From DASSUW01 sp963759375 (GTDB taxonomy: Bacteria > Actinomycetota > Thermoleophilia > Solirubrobacterales > Solirubrobacteraceae): a DNA stretch of 64,000 nt. The notes under the pieces were generated by a model that was not told the origin of the DNA, did not search any database, and worked only from the letters and a program-made list of their open reading frames with translations. Below, one piece after another: positions 9,118 to 18,113 of this stretch (positions within the stretch are counted from its first letter, which is position 1; every line of letters starts with the position of its first letter). The stretch covers positions 496,001-560,000 of the forward strand of contig CAVWYY010000006.1 of assembly GCA_963759375.1 (NCBI GenBank), in the 5' to 3' direction. Made by a program: the position numbers and the translations under genes.

Positions 9118-10034
9118 GCCATGTGGATGGTCACGTCGTCGGCCACGCTCCCGAGGATCGTGTAGTCGGTCCGGGCGGTCTGGAGCACGGAGCCCGGCAC
9201 GAACTCGCTGACCGGGCCGTGGGCGACGAGCCTGGCGATGAACCGCTGCCAGGACACGCCGCCGCCGAGGTCCCCGTCGAGCCAGAAGCTGCGGTGGCGT
9301 GCCCCCAGCACCTCGAGCGGGCCGATCGTGTTGGCCTTCGGCGGCACCCACGACCAGTCGCTGCCGAACGAGTGCAGGGCGTTCTGCATCACGGTCATCG
9401 GGTGAAGCTCGACCAGCCGCGCGCCGGCCGCCTTCCAGGCCTCGAGGTCGCCGTCGAACTCGGCCCCCAGCTGCGGCTCCCAGAACGCGATGTGGCCGCT
9501 CCAGCCGATACCGCCGTAGCAGACGTCGGCCCCGCCGAGCGCCTCGATCCGCGCGCTGTAGTCGCCGATCGCGTCGGTCGTCGGGAAGTGGATCTGCGCC
9601 TCCGGCGGCCGCAGCTCGGCGTCGATGAGCGCGAAGAAGCCGTCGAGCATCGCCCGCTGGAACGAGCCCGGCCACGAGGGCGGCGCCGTGACGCCGTCCT
9701 CGTTCGCGTACTCGTCCATGTTGAACGTGTGCAGGCGCCGGAGCGAGATGCGCTCGTGGTTGATCATCCGCGCGGCGATCTCGTACTGGGGCATCGGCCC
9801 GACGGGGAGGATCGCCACGAAGTCGCGGTCCTCCTCCGCCGCCCCCCGCACGCGGCCGACGAAGTCGGCGGCGAACCGCGTGTAGAAGTCCTCCGCCTCG
9901 TCCACCACCGCGATCCGGAACTCGGGGTTGGCGTGCTCGGTCAGCGCGTCGCGCGGGATCGCGCGCACGCGCTCGCACGCCTCCCGGTCGCGGAACGCGA
10001 TGAACGGCGAGAGGCCGTACTCGAACTCACTCAT
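9114..10034 (-). CDS. Glucosamine-6-phosphate deaminase-like protein (NagB/RpiA superfamily)
   Basis: A 306-residue protein of the NagB fold. TFNMDEYANEDG corresponds to the active-site segment of glucosamine-6-phosphate deaminase, and GIGWSGHIAFWEP replaces the canonical GIGEDGHIAFNEP, keeping the catalytic His but changing its neighbours. Reaction specificity is therefore uncertain. The start at 10034 (MSEFEYGLSPF) overlaps the stop of the sugar-binding protein gene (ATGA). Context suggests use of an imported amino sugar or other sugar phosphate. Confidence 0.75.
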   Translation of the reverse strand: MSEFEYGLSPFIAFRDREACERVRAIPRDALTEHANPEFRIAVVDEAEDFYTRFAADFVGRVRGAAEEDRDFVAILPVGPMPQYEIAARMINHERISLRRLHTFNMDEYANEDGVTAPPSWPGSFQRAMLDGFFALIDAELRPPEAQIHFPTTDAIGDYSARIEALGGADVCYGGIGWSGHIAFWEPQLGAEFDGDLEAWKAAGARLVELHPMTVMQNALHSFGSDWSWVPPKANTIGPLEVLGARHRSFWLDGDLGGGVSWQRFIARLVAHGPVSEFVPGSVLQTARTDYTILGSVADDVTIHMA

Positions 10035-11137
10035 CGCTGCTCGGGGCAGTACTGCTTGTACTTGCCGACGCAGACGTCGTCCCACGACACGAAGTCGTCG
10101 GCGATCACCGTGTCCGCGATGTTGTCCTTGGTGATCGTCACCGGCTTGAGGAAGATCGTCGGCACCTTCTTGGCGCCGTTGTCGACCTCGGTCTCGATGC
10201 CGGTCGGCTTCTCCCCGCGCGCGACCTGCACGGCGAGATTGGCAGCCTTGGTCGCCTGGTCCTTGATCGAGAAGTAGACGGTCATCGACTGCTCGTCGGC
10301 GAGGATGTGCTGCACGGCCTGGGCGGTGGCATCGAGTCCCGTGACCGGCACGAGGTCGAGCTTGCGGGCCTGCAGTGCTGCGATCACCGAGTTGGCCAGC
10401 GTGTCGTTGGCCGCCACCACGCCGTCGATCTTGTTGCCGGTCTTCTGCAGCATCTGCTCGAAGATCGTCAGCGCCTGCTGGCCGTCCCAGTTCGGCACCG
10501 CCTGCTCGGCCGCCAGCGTGTAGTCCCCGGAGTCGAGCTTCGGCTTGAGAACCTCGTTGTAGCCCGTCCGCAGGTCGGTCGCGAACGAGTCGGTCGGCGC
10601 GCCGTGCAGCTCGGCGATCTGCGGCTTGTCGACGCCCGCCTTCTCGAGCCCGTCGATCAGCCCCTGGCCCTGCAGGCGGCCGGCCTCGGTCGCGTCGCCG
10701 GAGACGTAGTAGTCGGCGTCGCCCTTCAGCGTCAGCCGGTCGTAGTCGATCATCGTCACGCCCTGCGACTTGGACGCGCCGATGATCGCCGCGCCGCTCC
10801 CCGAGTCGAGGTTCGTGAGCAGGATCACCTTGGCGCCCTCGGTGATCGCCTGCTCGGCCTGCGACCGCTGCGTCGCGGGATCGCCCTGGGCGTTGCTGAT
10901 GATGAAGTCGTCGTCGGAGAGCCCGGCGGCCTTGAACGCCTCGCCGAAGAAGCGGCGATCGGCCTTCTCCCAGCGGTCGGAGGACTTCGTGTCCGGGAGC
11001 AGGACGGCGATCTTGCCGCTCAGCTCCTTCTCGCCACCGCCGCTCGTCGATGACCCGCCCGAGTCGTCGTCATCGCCGCACGCGGCCGCCCCGAGCGCCA
11101 GCAGCGCCGCAATCGCCAGAACGAGCATCCTCCGCAT
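10031..11137 (-). CDS. Sugar ABC transporter substrate-binding lipoprotein (XylF/RbsB type)
   Basis: A lipoprotein signal with cleavage before Cys (LLALGAAACGDD), a Ser/Gly-rich linker, and a type I periplasmic-binding fold. Recognisable parts are KIAVLLPDTKSSDRWEK near the start, AKVILLTNLDSGSGAAI, the ligand-site YDRLTLKGDADYYVSGD, and VVAANDTLANSVIAAL in the second lobe, as in xylose- and ribose-binding proteins. A strong AGGGAGGA ribosome site precedes the ATG. No permease or ATPase is present, so it may serve a transporter encoded elsewhere. It heads the operon with the NagB-like and methyltransferase genes. Confidence 0.85.
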   Translation of the reverse strand: MRRMLVLAIAALLALGAAACGDDDDSGGSSTSGGGEKELSGKIAVLLPDTKSSDRWEKADRRFFGEAFKAAGLSDDDFIISNAQGDPATQRSQAEQAITEGAKVILLTNLDSGSGAAIIGASKSQGVTMIDYDRLTLKGDADYYVSGDATEAGRLQGQGLIDGLEKAGVDKPQIAELHGAPTDSFATDLRTGYNEVLKPKLDSGDYTLAAEQAVPNWDGQQALTIFEQMLQKTGNKIDGVVAANDTLANSVIAALQARKLDLVPVTGLDATAQAVQHILADEQSMTVYFSIKDQATKAANLAVQVARGEKPTGIETEVDNGAKKVPTIFLKPVTITKDNIADTVIADDFVSWDDVCVGKYKQYCPEQR

Positions 11138-11183
11138 GGAGTCCTCCCTCTCCAGACACCGAGGCCTGAAGGATGCCAGGCAC

Positions 11184-11921
11184 TCACCGCAGAGGGATCT
11201 GAAGCTCTGCGGCCAGGCGTCGCAGGCTCGGCGACGGCGCGACGCCGATCGCCGTGCGCAGCATCGAGGAGAACCCCTCGATCTCGCGCGCGGCCTCGGA
11301 GACGTTGCCCTCAGCCATGTGGACCCGGATCAGCGCGCGATGCGCGCTCTCGCGCAGCGGATCCAGCTCGACCGCGGCGAGTCCCGCCTCGACTGCCCGC
11401 GCGAACCGGCCCTGCGCGGCCAGCTCGTCGCAGAGCGCCTCGAGCGCGTGGAGGCGCAGCTGGCGGAACCGCTCGCGCTCGATCAGCAGCCAGTCGTCGT
11501 ACCAGTCCGGGAGCACCTCCCCCACCAGGCCCTCCAGCTCGAGGCCATGGTCGACCGCCTCGCGCGGCCGCGCGAGCACGCGATGCGCCAGCACCGCGGC
11601 GTCCTGGACGTCGACGCGCACGCCGGGAGCGAGCGCGAGCTTTGGCCCGCTGGACTCGACGACGTCGAGATCGGCCTGGCGGAGCCGCCACAGCGTGGTC
11701 CGGAGGCTCGCGACGGCCTTGGGCTTGCTCGTGTTGGCCCACAGGACGCTGGCGACGTGGATCCGCAGCAGCGCCTTCGGCTTGAACGCGAGGAACGCGA
11801 CGAGTCGTTGTGCCCCGAGCGGCAGGTCCACCGCCGCCCCCAGACGGCGAAACGTGAAGCCGCCGATGAGGGCGACGCGGCGGTCGTCCGGCCACGCCAC
11901 GGTCACTCCGGTTCCACCCAC
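11184..11921 (-). CDS. SARP/BTAD-family transcriptional activator 1
   Basis: A 245-residue regulator with an N-terminal OmpR-like winged helix (VALIGGFTFRRLG, QRLVAFLAF, ASLRTTLWRLRQAD) and a C-terminal bacterial transcriptional activator domain of TPR-like helices (LPDWYDDWLLIERERFRQLRLHALEALCDEL, ESAHRALIRVHMAEGNVSEA). SARP proteins activate clustered, often secondary-metabolite, genes. It lies 66 bases downstream of the AONS-like gene on the same strand and may be the last gene of that operon. It is clearly paralogous to the gene at 21811. The exact start is unsure. Confidence 0.8.
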   Translation of the reverse strand: MGGTGVTVAWPDDRRVALIGGFTFRRLGAAVDLPLGAQRLVAFLAFKPKALLRIHVASVLWANTSKPKAVASLRTTLWRLRQADLDVVESSGPKLALAPGVRVDVQDAAVLAHRVLARPREAVDHGLELEGLVGEVLPDWYDDWLLIERERFRQLRLHALEALCDELAAQGRFARAVEAGLAAVELDPLRESAHRALIRVHMAEGNVSEAAREIEGFSSMLRTAIGVAPSPSLRRLAAELQIPLR

Positions 11922-11987
11922 CAGTTCCCGCCCTGTCGCGATCGTTATGCCGTGTCGTCTAGCTCTACTTCACCTGCGCGCCGGTTG

Positions 11988-13056
11988 TCAAGACCGACTA
12001 GTGGTGAAACGAGAACGGTGCTCGCGCGTCGCTGCAGCGAGGGTCCCCACGGCTCGGTCCACGTCACGCGCGGCGTGCCGCGCGGTCACCACGAGGCACA
12101 GCTCCGGGCCGCTCCGTCCTGCACGCAGCACTGTCCGGACGCCGGCGCCGAGCAGCGCCCGGTGCACGACAGCCGCGGTGAGCCCGGGGCCGCTCAGCGG
12201 CTGTACCGGGAACCGGTGCGCGCCGGGCGTGAGGCCGCACCTGCGCACGCCCGTTCGGAATCGCTCGATCCGAGCGGCGAGTCGCGCCCGCAGGTCGTCC
12301 CCCACGTTCTCATTCACCTCGAGACCGCGCGCCAGCGCTCGCAGCGCCACTGCGGACGGCGGGCTCGAGTGCTCCCGGCAGCCGCTCGCGCGCTCGTAGG
12401 CGGCTACCCTCATCCGAGCCCAGCAGCGCCGCGACCGGTGCCCGAGCGCCTTGGCGAACGACACGACCGCGAGGACGCGTGGGTCTGACAGGCCGATGCG
12501 CCCGGCGCGCCCCCGCCTCCGGACCCGAAGGGCAGCGCCACCGCCGAGCGCTCGCCGAGCAGTCCACAGCCTGCGTGTCGTCGACGACGATCGACCGCCG
12601 CGCGGCGCCACGACGCCGAGAAAGCCGGCCAGCGGCGCGCAGCGGCCGCAGCGCGCGCAGAGCCCGTCGCACACCACCACCGGGGGCCGCCCGGGCGCCG
12701 CTGCCGCCACGAGTCGTGCAAGCGCCTCGGCGTCGTGATGTGGAAAGAGCCGCACCGGCCCGGCGCCCGCGGCGCGCTCGGCGCCCCAGCGCGGCGTCGG
12801 GTAGGCGCCGGCGTCGAGGTAGAGCGCCACGCGCGCCGCCGCCAGCGCCCGAAGAAGTCCCAGAAGAGGTGGAGCGTCGAGGCGCCGAGCGCCGCGCTCT
12901 CGCAGCCCTGGAGCGCGGCGGCCGGCGCTCGAGCCGGCGCGTCCCGGCGGCCGGTGAAAGCGCCGCCGGCACGCCCGAGGTGAGGGCGCTCCACGGCGGC
13001 AGCGACCAGCTCGGGTGCTGCAGCCCGAGGTAGAGCGAGGAGGTGAAGTCGAGCAC
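11988..13056 (-). CDS. AONS-like PLP-dependent alpha-oxoamine synthase family protein, frame broken
   Basis: Reassembled from several frames, the protein opens LDFTSSLYLGLQHPS and contains QGCESAALGASTLHLFWDFF, the strand VVVCDGL(C), the PLP-facing Asp segment SIVVDDTQALGLLG and VVSFAKALGAPVAALLG, where the Lys would hold the cofactor. This order matches 8-amino-7-oxononanoate synthase and relatives, which join an acyl group to an amino acid. The last ~170 residues (to the stop at 11988) are in one frame; upstream parts shift several times. It sits as a downstream gene in the sigma-54 operon beginning at 17918. The GTG start at 13056 is uncertain and part of the N-terminus may lie further upstream. 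Confidence 0.65.
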
Positions 13057-14989
13057 GCCACGCGTCGCACCTCGGCCTGCTCGGCCCGGGCCGCCGGCGG
13101 CTGTTCCGCCGGCCGTTGTCCCGGCAGTTCGACCGCTGCTGGCGAGCCATGCGGCGCCCGATGTGCACCGACGGCTGCAGGCTGCGGGCCGTCGCCGTCT
13201 CGGCCGCGCGGACGTCGCTCATGTCGGCGGTCAGGTCGACGCCGGTGACCGCCCGGTAGGCGTGCGATGTACCCCTGGATCTCCTGCCGCCAGAACCGCG
13301 CCCAGTTGGCCGCCTGGTTCGCGGTCGATGATCGTCGCTCCAGTTGCCGAAGCGGATCGACAGCAGGATCTGCTCGCCGAACGACCCCGAGGTCGCGGAA
13401 GTGCACGGACCGACGTGTCGGTCCAGCCCTGGAGCGTCTTCATCGCGTCGACCCGGTCCATCCACGGCTCCGGGTAGGCGACCATGACGCGCGTCGGCAG
13501 GAACTCGCGGAACTCCGGCCGGGCCAGCAGCCACTGCTGCATCAGCATCTCCTGGCGGGCCGTCCAGGGCAGGTCGCCGTACTGGTTGTGCGCGCCCTCG
13601 GTGAGCAGGAGGTGCACCTCCTTGAGCGCGTTGAGGACCGGGAACCCGTCGGCGATGACGTCGTGTCGTCGTCCTCCTTGTAGAAGATCGGCGCGCAGGT
13701 GCAGCAGGTTGTGGAACGCCTCGAGGAACTTGCGAGCGGCTGTCGGCGCGCGCGGATCGCGGGGACGGCCTTGCCCGTAGCAGCGTGAGGCCGTAGTGGT
13801 GGTCGTACTCGTAGACGCGCCGCACGACGCGTCAGCCGGTGCTGCTCGTCCTGGATGTAGCCCCAGAGCAGGTTGTTCAGCGGGCGCAGCGGGTCGATCT
13901 CGAGCGTCGCAGCGGATCGCGCGGCCCGCGGCCGCGGCGGTTCTGGAAGCGCACGGCTGATCGCGTTCAGGGTCTGGACGAGCATCCCCTCCTCGTGCCA
14001 GTAACGACCAGATGAGCTCGAGGAAGCACGGGTTGGTGAGCTTGTCGCTTGCAGGATCCCGTACGCAGATCTCGCTCTGACTGGGCGCTGGCCTGTCGGG
14101 GACCAGGTCGGACGTCGCTGGAGCTTGCGCCGGATCAGCGTCGAGGTACGGCAGCGTCTGCGATGGCGCCGTTGACCGCGCTCGAGGTACGCAGCCCACG
14201 AGGCCGTCCGTAGTCCGAGCTGCTGACGGCGTCGAGTCCGGGCGGCGGTCCTCGTCACCGATCGAGGCTCGCTGAAGTCGGCTGGTCCGGTCGAGCGCGA
14301 CGCCCGCAGTTGACCATCAGGAAGACCTCGGTGGCGACCTTCAGCAGGCGGTACGGCGTCGATGTCCGGGAACGGCAGCGAGCGCCGCGCGCCGATCGTC
14401 TCGATCTCCTGCCGACCCTCGCTGGACACTCGCCGTCTCCTGCGAGTCGAGCAGGTGCCACGGCGGGCTCGTCGCCGCACGATCACCGCAGTCGATGAAG
14501 TCGTTGTAGCGGCTGAAGCTAACCGCGTGCGTGCTGTCGCGGATCGACCTCCCAGAGCGCTGACGTCGGTGGTGTCTGTCGATGTCCGAGCGCTCGCAGC
14601 GCGCACGTTGATCGGCCGCCCGCCGCTGAAGGCGCCGGCTGCACGATCAGGAACCCGCTCTCGCTCTCGTAGCGAGGACCGTCCGCGTTGGAGCCCGGGA
14701 AGATGCGCATCCGGACCTCGTAGCTCCCCGGCAGCAGGTTGTCGGTGTGCCACTTGGCGCTGAACCGCCCCGACGGGCTGTCGTCCTCGATGCGCCCGCC
14801 CGAGACCCACCACTCATGCCGCCAGTTCTTGGGCAGGTGGAAGTTCGCGGTGCTGTCGTTCTCGAGGTTCACCGTCGCGGTCACGAGCGTGACCGCTCCG
14901 GCGATGACGGTTGGCGTCACGACCGTGACGGTGATGAAGTCGACGGTCTGGAGTGGCTTGTCTGCGGTCCTGCCGGTGACTTGGGCCAT
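13057..14989 (-). CDS. Unknown protein with N-terminal Ig-like beta domain and helical C-terminal part, frame broken
   Basis: The first ~115 residues (14989 to about 14640) read cleanly: an Ig/PKD-like beta sandwich (TLVTATVNLENDSTANFHLP, EWWVSGGRIEDDSPSG, GSYEVRMRIFPGS). From 14640 to 13150 the frame breaks about every 50-100 bases, but clear pieces remain: YWHEEGMLVQTLNAISR, LRPLNNLLWGYIQDEQHRLT, YEYDHHYGL, KFLEAFHNLLHLRADLFYKEDDDT, VIADGFPVLNALKEVHLLL, LPWTARQEMLMQQWLLARPE, PWMDRVDAMKTLQGWTDTS, AYRAVTGVDLTADMSDVRAAE. These look like one large helical domain that I do not recognise. A ribosome site GAAGGGAG precedes the ATG. Same operon as its neighbours. Confidence 0.6.
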
Positions 14990-15017
14990 GAGCGGCTCCC
15001 TTCGGGTGGATTCCGAT

Positions 15018-17003
15018 TCAGAGGCGCGGCCGCCCGCTTCGCGCGGGCGAGCGTGGTCGTATGGGCGCTGCAGGTCTGGGTGAGGTCGAGGGTGCTGCGG
15101 AGCGCCCAGAAGGTGAGCAGGTCACCGAGGACCCGGCTCTCCTCCTCGGGGCTGAGCAGGCCGGCCGCCCGCGCCTGACCGAGGACCGCGAAGCGACCAG
15201 GGTGGGCGCGGCGGCGCGATCAGCGCCGGCTCGGTCCGCCAGCGTTGCGTACGGGCCGGCGAGCCGGGCGCGGCGTCTCGGCCTGCGGAGCGGCATCACC
15301 TCGCTCAGGCGAGCGTCCGCCGAGCGAGCCCGGGCGGTGGTCGACAGAGCAGCTGGACGAGCGCCGGGCATGCGTCGCGTCGAGCCCGTCGAGCAGCTGG
15401 CGGCGCTCGGCGTCGAGGGCCGCGGCGGGTACAGCGACGTCCCAGAGCCCGGCGAGCCGGCCCCACTGCGGGTGCGGGATAGAGCGCGTGCCCGATGCGC
15501 GCAGCTGAGCATGCACGCGGATCCACGGCGTCGGATGCGGGTCGTCGAGGTTGATCCGGAAGACGAACCAGCGCGGCAGGCTGACGACGCCGATCAGCCC
15601 GAGCGTCGAGGCGATGCCGAGCGTGCCGACCGACCAGAAGTCGGCGATGACCTCCGAGATCCAGCGCCGCCAGCAGCTGCCAGGCGAGGCGCTCCGCGGC
15701 CGGCGCCGCCTGCTCGGCTCGCAGCACCGGGCGCAGCGACGGCGACCAGGTCCAGCAGCGCCGCGCCCTGGTGGCCGACCTCGTGCACGAGCGACGAGGC
15801 GATCCCGTGGCCGACCATCCGCTCGCGCGGCACGCGGATGATCGCCACCGGGTTCGCTCCGCCGCCCGGGCAGCCGGGTCCGCGCGCGCCGGATCGCGGC
15901 GCCGGGCCCGCGATCGAGGTAGCAGAGACCTCGCGGCGGCTCGAACGGCCGCCCGGCGGCGCCAGCGCGTCGGCGGCGACCACGTCGAGCCCCGACGAGC
16001 CAGACGCCGATCTCGCGCTCGCTGCGCTGCGTGAGGGCGTCCGAGAACAGGTCGAAGTGCGACAGCACGTCGTTGAAGCGCAGCGCGGACGAGCGTGAAG
16101 CGCCGCTGCATCTCGGCGGGCTGCGCCGCCCGGCCGCGCCGCGCAGCCAGTCGAGGAAATCGAGCGATCTGCCGGCGCAGCTCGGCGCCGGCCGCCGACG
16201 AGGAACCGCTCGATCGCCGACCTGCGCCGCGGGCGAGGGCGGCCGCCGGCAGCATCGTCTCGTGGAGCGCGAACGGCTTGCACCTGGCGCAGCCGCGTCA
16301 TGCAGCGCGCGGGCCTCCTGCTCGAGGATCCAGGTCGCCTCCGGCTCGTGGCCGGCTGACGGCGGTGGCGGCACGACGCGGGCGGCGCGATCTGCTGCGG
16401 GTCGGCAACGCCTGAGGCGCCGAGGACCATGACGATCTGCGCCCGCGGCGAACCCAGCGGCCGCTGGTGGCGGGCTCGGAGGGTGCGTCGCCGTTGGGGC
16501 CGGTGAGCAGGCCCGGCGCTGTCTCGCGCGCCGCGTCCGCCACCGCGGCGCTCACCAGCGCATGGGGCGGGACGTCCTGGTTGGCGAGCGCGACGTTGCG
16601 GGTCGCGTCCGTGGCGAAGCGCACGAACCGGCGGGCGACCTCGAACTCGGCCTGCTCGCGGTCCATGCCTTCGAGCTCGAGCTCGAAGAGGCCGCTGGCG
16701 ACCGAGCCGAGCTGGCCGCCGATCGCGGTGCCGACGCCAGGGGCGACGAGCGACCCCAGCGCGCCGCCGACGACAGGCAGGGCGTTCTTGGCGACGTTCT
16801 TGAGCGCGCCGCCGAGCGCCTGGCCGACCGGCGACTTGACGAAGCCGCCGACGCCCTTGGCCACCTTTTTCATGAGGTCGCCGAGGAACTGCTCGAGCTC
16901 CTCCTCGTCTGGATCTCGAGGAGCTGGTCCGCGAGCTCGGCCTCGAGCTCATGCCCGAGGACACCCTCGTATCCTCCTCGTACTCGGTTTCGAAGATGCT
17001 CAT
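15018..17003 (-). CDS. Acidic/Gly-rich protein with WVRRG box fused to an HEVGH putative metallopeptidase, frame broken
   Basis: Starts MSIFETEYEED with an acidic leader, then a small-residue amphipathic segment (GGALKNVAKNALPVVGGALGSLVAPGVGTAIGGQ in pieces), the helix LELEGMDREQAEFEVARRFVRFA and a box TSGRWVRRG..IVMVLGA around 16418-16464. After a frame shift the chain continues through VADPQQIAPP into a helical domain (AEMQRRFTLVRLRFNDVLSHFDLFSDAL) and SLVHEVGHQGAALLDLV, a zinc-type HEXXH site, then ISEVIADFWSVGTLGIASTLG. No stop is seen between the two parts, so they seem to be one ~660-residue protein. The C-terminus (TFWALRSTLDLTQT) ends near 15018. Second gene of the sigma-54 operon, 27 bases after the first. 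Protease activity is inferred only from the motif. Confidence 0.6.
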
Positions 17004-17030
17004 TGCTGCTCCTCTACAGCACGAGGGCGC

Positions 17031-17918
17031 TCAGGCGCCCAGGAGAACGATCTGGCCATCCCGGCGGACCCAGCGGCCGGAGGTCCCCGGCTCCTCGCTT
17101 CGCCGCCGTTGGGCTCGTAGCCGTTGCCGTTGCCGGGCTCGTCGCTCTCGTCGCCGCCGAACGGCTCGTCGCCGACCCACGACGGCAGGCCGGTCGCGAC
17201 GGCGATCTGGGCGCCCGCGCCGGCGGGACGGCCGCGCTGCGGCCGCTGGCGCGGCGGCTTGGGCCTGCCCCGCCCCGGCTGCTGCCCGCGCTGCGGGCGC
17301 TGGCGCCCTCCGCGCCCGGACAGCAGCCCAGGCGCGTGACGCTGCGCCGCAGCCTTGGTCGCCGCGCGGGCGACCTGCCGCGGCCGGGCGTTGCGCGGCG
17401 CCTGCGCCGCCACCTTGGCGGCCGTGCCGGCCATGCGCACGACGCCCTTCGCGGCCTCGAGCTCGGCCTCCTGGGCGCTCAATCCCTCGAGCTCAGGCCG
17501 AGGAGGTTGCTCGCCATCGATGCGACCTTCGCGCCTGTTCGGCGCCGGGAGCGCCTCCGAAGTAGCCGCCGACCGCTTGGCCGACGCTGGGTAGGGCCTG
17601 CTTGGCGACGTCCTTCGCCATGCTCGTGAGCGCCTTGCCGGTGTCCGATCGCACGAACGATCCGATCGCGCTGCCCGCCCGCTTGACGAGGTCGCCCAGG
17701 AACTGCTCGAGCTCCTCTTCGCTCTGCACCTCGAGCAGCTCGTTGGCGTACTCGAGTGTCTCCATCTCGCTGAACGGCGCTTCGAGCTCGCCGCCGCCCA
17801 GCAGGCCGCCGATGAGCTTTGTCGCCGGGCCGACGAGGGCGCCCAGGAACTCCTCGCCCTCCTCCTCGTACTCGCCGTACTCGTACGCCTCGTGTTGCGT
17901 CCGGTCCAGGTCGTGCAT
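17031..17918 (-). CDS. Acidic/Gly-Ala-rich protein ending in a WVRRD box; first gene of the sigma-54 operon
   Basis: Begins MHDLDRTQHEAYEYGEYEEE, strongly acidic, then LVGPATKLIGGLLGGG, a second acidic stretch (SEEELEQFLGDLVKRAG), a Gly/Ala segment (LPSVGQAVGGYFGGAPG), the helix LELEGLSAQEAELEAAKGVVRMAG and a long Arg/Pro/Gln-rich tail. After a shift near 17100 the chain ends TSGRWVRRDGQIVLLGA and stops at 17031. The architecture parallels the next gene downstream, so the two are paralogous modules. Frame breaks lie near 17510 and 17100. A strong GAGGAGG ribosome site precedes the ATG, and a sigma-54 promoter is centred 55 bases upstream. I know of no assigned function; it may be structural. 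Confidence 0.7.
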
Positions 17919-17965
17919 CGCTTCCTCCTCGGGTGTCGGGGTGCGGAGGTCCTGCTCGGCGCATG

Positions 17966-17981
17966 TGCACGGCGCGTGCCA
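17966..17981 (-). promoter_or_regulatory. Sigma-54 (-24/-12) promoter of the 17918 operon
   Basis: On the minus strand the site reads TGGCACG-CGCC-GTGCA, matching 11 of the 12 defined bases of TGGCACG-N4-TTGCW with correct GG-to-GC spacing. Transcription would start near 17956, leaving a 38-base leader with the GAGGAGG ribosome site before the ATG at 17918. Confidence 0.8.
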
Positions 17982-18010
17982 CTCCAGGGAGGGGCTTCAG
18001 GACCGCGTGC

Positions 18011-18058
18011 GCGAACGGTGCTTCGCGATCCGCCGGCCGGCCGCGAAGTGCGCTTCGC
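18011..18058. promoter_or_regulatory. Pair of 16-bp palindromes, probable activator-binding sites between divergent sigma-54 promoters
   Basis: GCGAACGGTGCTTCGC (18011-18026) and GCGAAGTGCGCTTCGC (18043-18058) are both GCGAA-N6-TTCGC. Their centres are 32 bp apart, three helical turns. The near edge of each site is 29-30 bases from the nearest -24 element, so the pair is centred between the two divergent promoters. The same pattern and spacing occur at 24013-24060. They fit upstream activator sequences for the activator encoded at 22659. Confidence 0.75.
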
Positions 18059-18086
18059 CGGAGGGCGGATCGGCGACGCCCCCGGC

Positions 18087-18102
18087 TGGCACACGACGTG
18101 CT
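18087..18102 (+). promoter_or_regulatory. Sigma-54 (-24/-12) promoter of the 18114 gene
   Basis: TGGCACA-CGAC-GTGCT matches 10 of 12 defined bases of the sigma-54 consensus with exact spacing. The expected start site (about 18112) is only two bases before the ATG at 18114, implying a leaderless message. The geometry is identical to the 24091 promoter. Confidence 0.75.
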
Positions 18103-18113
18103 GCAGCCGAGGC

